From: Tilletiaria anomala UBC 951
Taxonomy: Eukaryota > Basidiomycota > Exobasidiomycetes > Georgefischeriales > Tilletiariaceae
Direction of reading: 5' to 3'
Assembly (NCBI RefSeq): GCF_000711695.1
Contig: NW_013546883.1
Location: 1-36,740 of the forward strand
Length of the DNA stretch: 36,740 nt
This document shows, piece after piece, positions 31,979 through 36,740 of the stretch. The notes under the pieces are model-generated. The model saw nothing but the letters and a program-made list of their open reading frames with translations, was not told where the DNA came from and made no database searches. The stretch's first letter is position 1. Each line of letters starts with the position of its first letter. The position numbers and the translations under genes were made by a program.

Positions 31979-34767
31979 ATGGCCGCTCGCTGGTCCTCTT
32001 GCTCCTGGCGGCCCAGCGCTCGACTAGCTCGTTTCACGCCGACTGTGCACTACTGCAGGGCATTGGAACCTACACATTCTATTCTCAACGTTGTCTGTGT
32101 CGGCAGCACACGAGGCTATGCCGCTCCGGCCGGCGGAAGCAGCAACAACAACAACAACAACAACAGCAGCAGCACCGTCCCTTCTGCCTCTGCATCTGCC
32201 TCGCCTTCTAATGCTGCTGCCTCCAAGGGCAAGAGAACCTTCAGCACATCTGCTGCATATCAGCGCCAACGCCGTACAGAGTGGGGAGTCATTGCTGTAG
32301 CAGGTTCGGCTGCCGCCCTCAGCGGCTGGTGGTACTGGTACCGCATTCGACCAAAACGAGCAGCAGCAGCGGCAGCGGCGCAACAGCACACCGTGCAACA
32401 GAACGCGACGCGTTCCTTCTCCCTCTCTTCCCGCACCAGCTTCTCCATCGCCTCCAGGTCCGCCTCGGCTGGATCCACAGGGGCAGGCGGCGCAGCGTAC
32501 AAGATCATCACCTCCCTCACCCCCAGCGAGGTCGACCGCGTTCTGCGCGAGAACGAGCGCTCCACCACGGTCGATCGCCCCGCTCGCAGCTGCCTCGTTG
32601 CGCGATATGACACCAACAGCGTGGCCAGCAACGACCCCATCGAGGATAAGCGCGCCGAGGTCATCGTAGAGCGCGACACACCCGTCTACAACCCCCGTGC
32701 TGCTGCTGCTGCCGGTGCGGGTGCAGTCGCTGCCCCTTTAATCTATGGCGACTTGTGCTTTTTTGCCGTCATGGACGGCCATGCAGGGTACGCGACCTCG
32801 ACGCTCCTGTCCCAGAAGCTCATTGCCTTTGTCGCGCTTGAGCTCGATAAGGTGTTCCGTGAAAAGGGAGAGTACGCACAGATCGCAAAGGCCAAGGCAG
32901 CTATGCCGGGCAGCATGTGGAGCATGCTCTTCGGCGCCAGCGGGGATGCTCCCTCGTCGCTCGGAACAACCATCAGCAAGGCGCTCGTTGCGCGGGGGGG
33001 CTCGGCATCAAAAGTCGTCACTTCTTCTCCGCCAACCTCGCCTCCCGCCGGTTGTGCTGGCTTGGACGGAGATCCAGACATTGTCCGGCGCGCCATCGCC
33101 AAAGCGTTCAAGAGCCTCGACAAGGAGATCTGCAATACGCCAATTGAACTGCTAAAAGAGTACGAAATTTCCCTCGCCGCGTCCAAACCCGCCGTTGGCG
33201 GCGGCGGAAGCATCAACTCGCGCGCTGCGCCATCGCGCGTCGTCACCGCCGCCTCGAGCTCTGGTGCAGGCTCCTCGCGGAGCCTGTCGAGCCTGGCACA
33301 CTCGATTTTCCCAAGCAATTACCTGACTGGGTCCAGCTTCACACAAACACAGCGTACTGCGTACGAGGCCATCCTACCCGCGCTGAGCGGCTCCTGCGCG
33401 CTGCTGACATACATCGATAGCGCCCGTGGCGATTTGTACGTCGCGTGCACCGGCGACAGCAGGGCCATCGCTGGCTGGTGGAGGGAGAAGGAAGGCCGCT
33501 GGGAGATCGAGCCGCTCAGTGTCGATCAGACAGGCAGGAACGAGGCAGAGGCGAAGAGGTATGTGTGCGCCACGCTCCTGCCGCTCAATGCAGCCGTGTT
33601 CAAGTCTGCACGCTAACATCCCGACTTCTTACTTTTGCTCCAAAAGGATGCGATCAGAGCATCCAGTTGCCGAAGCGGACACCGTCATCATGCGCGGAAG
33701 AGTGCTCGGAGGCCTGGAGCCGACGCGGGCATTCGGCGATGCACGCTACAAGTGGGACCGTTCGCTTCAGGAGAGGCTGTATGAAGCCTTTCTACCCGGC
33801 GGTCGAGCTAGCGCTCGACCGCCACCCAAGTACCTCCAAACCCCGCCTTACGTCACGGCCGAGCCGGTCATTGAGGTCCGCAAGATCTCCAGTGGGCTTC
33901 TCGCCTCTCCGTCCCCAGCGGCAGCATCATTCGGCCCTGAGGATTTGGCAAGTGCTGCAGAATCGGCACCGCCCGAGCGCGATCTCAAATTCGTCGTCAT
34001 GGCCACTGATGGGTTGTGGGACATGATGAGCAACGAGGAGGTCGGCTCGCTTGTTGCGGGCCATCTGGCAGGCCTCAAGGGCGACGTGCTCGCCAGCACG
34101 CTGCAGGCGCAGTGCTTTCCGTCACCAGCTGCTGCTGCCGCGGCTAGCAAGGGCGCAGGCGCGCCACCGGTGCTGTCGCCTCCGGGCTCGGCGCGCGGAG
34201 CGGCAGCCTCCCAGGCGAATCAGCAACCGAACGGCGGCCCGGATGCCAGCGCCCTCTTCCTTTCGCAGGTGCAGCAAAAACAACAGCAACGCGACGCGGG
34301 GCACCCGCTCAACAGGGCTCCGCAGCATCTCAAGACATTCACGTTCGAAGACACCAACATCAGCACGCATCTCATTCGCAACGCACTCGGCGGTGCGCAG
34401 AGAGAGCGCGTCGCGGGCCTTCTGGCCATCCCAGCCCCTGAGAGTAGGAGCTATCGCGATGATGTGAGTGACGGGGAAACATGGAGCCGCGACTTGCTCG
34501 TTCATGAGCATGCTAAAAGCTGATGCTGGAGGAATGCTTTCTGTTTCGATCTGCTGCGCCTCTGACATTTCGCATGACAAGATCACCGTCAAGTGAGCAT
34601 CACACGTCTCTCTGAATGAGAAGTCATATATGCAGTTCTGACCTGGCCTTTTTCCTCTCTTTTTGTTACATAGCGTCATTCTCTTCAACGACTCGAGGGC
34701 ACCAGCGCAAGCTGCAAATGTACAAGATGGAAAGGAGAGTGAGACACTGATCAAGTCAAAATTGTAG
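31979..34767 (+). CDS. PTC5: Mitochondrial PP2C-type phosphatase PTC5 (pyruvate dehydrogenase phosphatase)
   Basis: An 833-residue protein from exons 31979-33558, 33647-34463, 34582-34592 and 34674-34767. An Arg/Ser-rich presequence (about 1-50), an Asn run and a membrane segment (about 102-123, WGVIAVAGSAAALSGWWYWY) precede the PP2C domain. Its motifs are FFAVMDGHAGY (metal-binding Asp266), CTGDSRAI, LSVDQTGRNEAEAKR|MRSEHP across intron 1, RVLGGLEPTRAFGDARYKW, PPYVTAEP and FVVMATDGLWDMMS. The final metal-binding strand SYRDDITVNVILFND appears only if an 11-nt microexon (ATC ACC GTC AA) is included; reading on from 34463 instead stops at 34523 and loses it. Introns 1 and 2 end in AAG. Ptc5 dephosphorylates and activates the pyruvate dehydrogenase E1 alpha subunit. 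It is longer than yeast Ptc5 through Ala/Ser/Gln-rich inserts. Confidence 0.93.
32140..32175 (+). repeat. In-frame (AAC)n / (CAG)n microsatellite in PTC5
   Basis: A run of AAC codons followed by AGC codons encodes about seven Asn then three Ser, between the presequence and membrane segment of PTC5. Its position in a likely unstructured linker would let its length vary without harm. Confidence 0.75.
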
Positions 34768-35207
34768 TCTTGCAGTAGACAAGAAACCGAGCATTGTTTG
34801 TATGCGTGCAACTTGAACAAGCTTGCGGCAGAAGCTATATGCGAAGCTTTGAGCTTCGATTGGCGGGACATACGGCATTTGAAGCAAGAACAGTAGAAAA
34901 CGACAGCGCAGCTGAAGAACTTCAGGGTGGCGTCCATTTGTCAGCTGGCGGTGCATCTGGGTCGAGATCATAGTGCAAGAACTCACGGCGAGGAAGGGGG
35001 CCAATGCGCAGTGTGGAGTTGCTTGCGATTGCAGACATACCTGACGGATGCGAGGTGAGACGGTCAGGATATGGTGAATGGAATAGTACAGAGCCGAGCG
35101 CGACCTCTTCCCAGGATTGGAAATCCTTCGAAGAACAAGAATTGGTACAAAACTATAATTAAACACATTTACAGCGAAATGAAGATAAAAATGTTTATTT
35201 CTGTGCT
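34768..35207. other. Intergenic region 3' of PTC5
   Basis: A 440-bp gap between two genes that converge. AATAAA on the minus strand (near 35190-35196) lies shortly after the stop codon of the next gene and fits its polyadenylation signal. A 170-codon minus-strand frame here has no domain and overlaps the neighbouring gene's last exon in another frame, so I do not call it. Confidence 0.45.
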
Positions 35208-36062
35208 TTAAATGGGGACCAGGGATAGAAGTATCGCGGCGACGTCCCGCGTCGGCACCAGTCTCCATCCGCCGGAGATGAACGCGACTGACGTATTGTT
35301 GGTCAGAACGACGCTATAGGGCAAAGAAAGAAGTGTGATTAAGGTTGATGTCACGTTTGGGATGGGGGTTAAATTGACTCACATTAGATCAGCCTTGTTG
35401 ACGGTGTTGCTGTAGTAGCGTCCGATCATGCAGGGCACGAAAGCTGTTGCATCGATTGTGAGATTCGCCAAATTCGCATCGGCTGCATCCTCCCGCACTC
35501 CTTCTTCATCCTGCCCCTGCTCATCCTCTTCTCTGATGTATCCGCTTCTCGTTATCCGGATCGCTCTCGTCTTGCGAGTCATCATACTCGGATTGAGAGC
35601 GAGTAGAAGCATGGTCCACAACTTGTCCAGCTTCGTCCATTTCGTCAGAGGCTTGGAACGTCATCGTCGCCGTCATGTAGAACACGCACGTCCTGGTTAC
35701 TCCCAGAATGATTATTGTTTCTGCGATGCGAGTCGGTCATCTCGCGGACACAGAGGGTTACATCCGGTTCTCGTGCGAGATCCAGAGCCGCTGCCAGCCG
35801 TGAAGCTTTGATATGCGTGACGGACCCTCTTCGGCGCGCACCAATGTGTGACGTTGTGGTCGTGCTGTGGACAATTACGGTGTGGTGAACTAAACGCCAA
35901 GTAGGTAGTCATAATGACCGTTGATACCTTCCCATGGGTGCTCCTCGCGCTTCTGCGCTTTGTTTTTCAACGAGATATTCGTCGTCTTCATATCTGTCGA
36001 TGGCAGCGACAAGCCTTGAGCATCTGCCTCAAATAACGGATTTTCCATGATAATGGGGCAGT
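35208..36062 (-). CDS. Spliced gene of unknown function (3' exons; 5' end unresolved)
   Basis: I do not recognise this protein. Five minus-strand exons join in one open frame with matching phases: 36062-35928, 35805-35701, 35651-35588, 35532-35383 and 35313-35208. The first begins after a good acceptor (CTGAC then TTCAG) and contains ATG 36048 (MENPLFEADAQGLSLPS), which may be internal or the true start. Later parts are NKAQKREEHPWE, ASRLAAALDLAREPDVTLCV, an acidic run (SEEEDEQGQDEEGVRED), and a conserved-looking end (TAFVPCMIGRYYSNTVNK, then SVAFISGGWRLVPTRDVAAI). The last intron has GTGAGT...CTATAG, and AATAAA follows the stop. Two inner acceptors end in AAG, and another choice (35889) is possible for exon 2. 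About 185 residues are supported. Upstream exon-like frames extend to about 36380. Confidence 0.48.
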
Positions 36063-36386
36063 CTGAACGTCAGATGACCGGCGTAGCAAGTGCGAGGATA
36101 GCAGGGTTTATTTCTGGCAGCCGCAAGGGAGAGTCGATTCTCGTAACAGGCAGAGAAAGAGGGTTAGGCGAGCAAATCCGGCTGAATAGTTGTGCGGCGA
36201 TCTAGGGTGTCGTTCTGCACGGTACGATAACCTTCGTAGTGACTTGCATCGCTGCTTCACTCTGAATGCTCGAATGCTGCGCCTGGCCAATATCCTTCTC
36301 GGCACCACCCGCTGAATGACACTTTCGACACTTTCGACACTGGTGCACTCGGTACTCCTGACTCTCGACGAAGAAAGGTTGTTGCT
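36063..36386. other. Unresolved region, possible upstream exons
   Basis: On the minus strand the frame from about 36390 down to 36200 is open (containing QQPFFVESQEYRVHQ and a CRKCRKCH run) and might be an upstream exon of the neighbouring gene. I could not fix its borders. A short tandem repeat of the 9-bp unit CGACACTTT lies at 36318-36340. Confidence 0.3.
36318..36340. repeat. 9-bp tandem repeat
   Basis: About two and a half copies of the unit CGACACTTT follow each other without mismatch. On the minus strand it would encode the repeated CRK if the frame noted for this region is real. Confidence 0.7.
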
Positions 36387-36666
36387 TTAGTCCATAATGC
36401 CGTTATAAGGCGCGTTCTTGACTCTGCGCGTGCCGAAAGTAGAGGCACACATGAGCGAGGTCTGCCGTCTTCGAAGGATGAACTTGTGGCCGGATCCTAG
36501 CAAATACCTTCGATGACTTCTTCATGGTGGCTTTCCTCGACCATGTCTTGCTCATGCTGCTCTCGGGTGCTGCCTCGGCGGGTGGCCCCTCGGGTAGAAC
36601 CGACGAGATATTCATATCAACGGGTTGCTCTGCACCGTCAGGAATGAGCTCGTTGCGGGGAGGAGA
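36387..36666 (-). CDS. Putative 3' end of a gene cut by the window edge
   Basis: A coding-like minus-strand segment follows a possible acceptor (AAATAG at 36667-36672) and runs NELIPDGAEQPVDMNISSVL, then PPAEAAPESSMSKTWSRK and KKSSK. A GTATTT donor after KKSSK and a CGGCAG acceptor would remove 46 nt and give a tail TSLMCASTFGTRRVKNAPYN ending at TAA 36387-36389. Unspliced, the frame stops at 36403. The protein would continue beyond the right edge or start at ATG 36615. No domain is recognised. Confidence 0.3.
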
Positions 36667-36740
36667 CTATTTCTCGTCGATGATGTGGACTGACATTGCT
36701 CGTCGACCGGTTTCTGTTCAGCACAGCCTCTGCGGGCTGT

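Noticed and set aside
34464-34523. PTC5 ending at the TGA at 34521
   Set aside because: This reads through a good GTGAGT donor and loses the conserved last PP2C strand, which splicing restores.
34756-35268. 170-codon minus-strand frame
   Set aside because: It overlaps the last exon of the unidentified gene in a different frame and its putative polyadenylation signal, and has no recognisable domain.

Overview
This window is nuclear DNA from a fungus, most likely a basidiomycete and plausibly a smut-lineage species (Ustilaginomycotina). The evidence is compact genes, many GT-AG introns of about 47-123 nt, GC-rich coding sequence, fungal-specific families (an LPX1/AKT-like peroxisomal hydrolase, a POF1-type adenylyltransferase, yeast-type nucleoporins) and long low-complexity inserts. 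The species is an inference. All exon borders below were worked out by hand from splice signals and from whether the joined reading frame restores known family motifs.

Layout. 1-157: tandem intron-containing tRNA genes on the minus strand, best read as tRNA-His(GTG); one is complete and one runs off the left edge. 158-4030: nearly 4 kb with no gene I can support. 4031-10074 (plus): TCTP/TMA19, POF1-like NMN adenylyltransferase, a GNAT acetyltransferase, and the proteasome shuttle protease DDI1. 10186-17444 (minus): a Snf2/Rad5-type helicase with a GC-AG intron, then VAC14. 17947-18819 (plus): a three-exon SVP26/TEX261 cargo-receptor gene, divergent from VAC14. 20093-22240 (plus): an alpha/beta hydrolase ending in a peroxisomal PTS1 (ARL). 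23764-25386 (minus) and 25753-29139 (plus): NUP49/NUP58 and an ELYS-like nuclear-pore protein, head to head over 366 bp. 29300-31395 (minus) and 31979-34767 (plus): mitochondrial succinate-semialdehyde dehydrogenase and the mitochondrial PP2C phosphatase PTC5, also head to head; PTC5 needs an 11-nt microexon. 34768 to the end: a spliced minus-strand gene of unknown function and the 3' end of another putative gene cut by the right edge.

Most of the window is conserved housekeeping sequence: ubiquitin/proteasome shuttling, NAD metabolism, PtdIns(3,5)P2 synthesis, ER-Golgi transport, nuclear pore assembly, GABA shunt and pyruvate dehydrogenase control. I see no transposon, virus-derived element, CRISPR array or secondary-metabolite cluster. 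The retroviral-type protease fold at about 9.1-9.5 kb belongs to the host gene DDI1. The points most worth a second look are the tRNA tandem, the PTC5 microexon, the GC-AG intron, the two function-matched divergent gene pairs, the PTS1 hydrolase and the unidentified gene near 35-36 kb.
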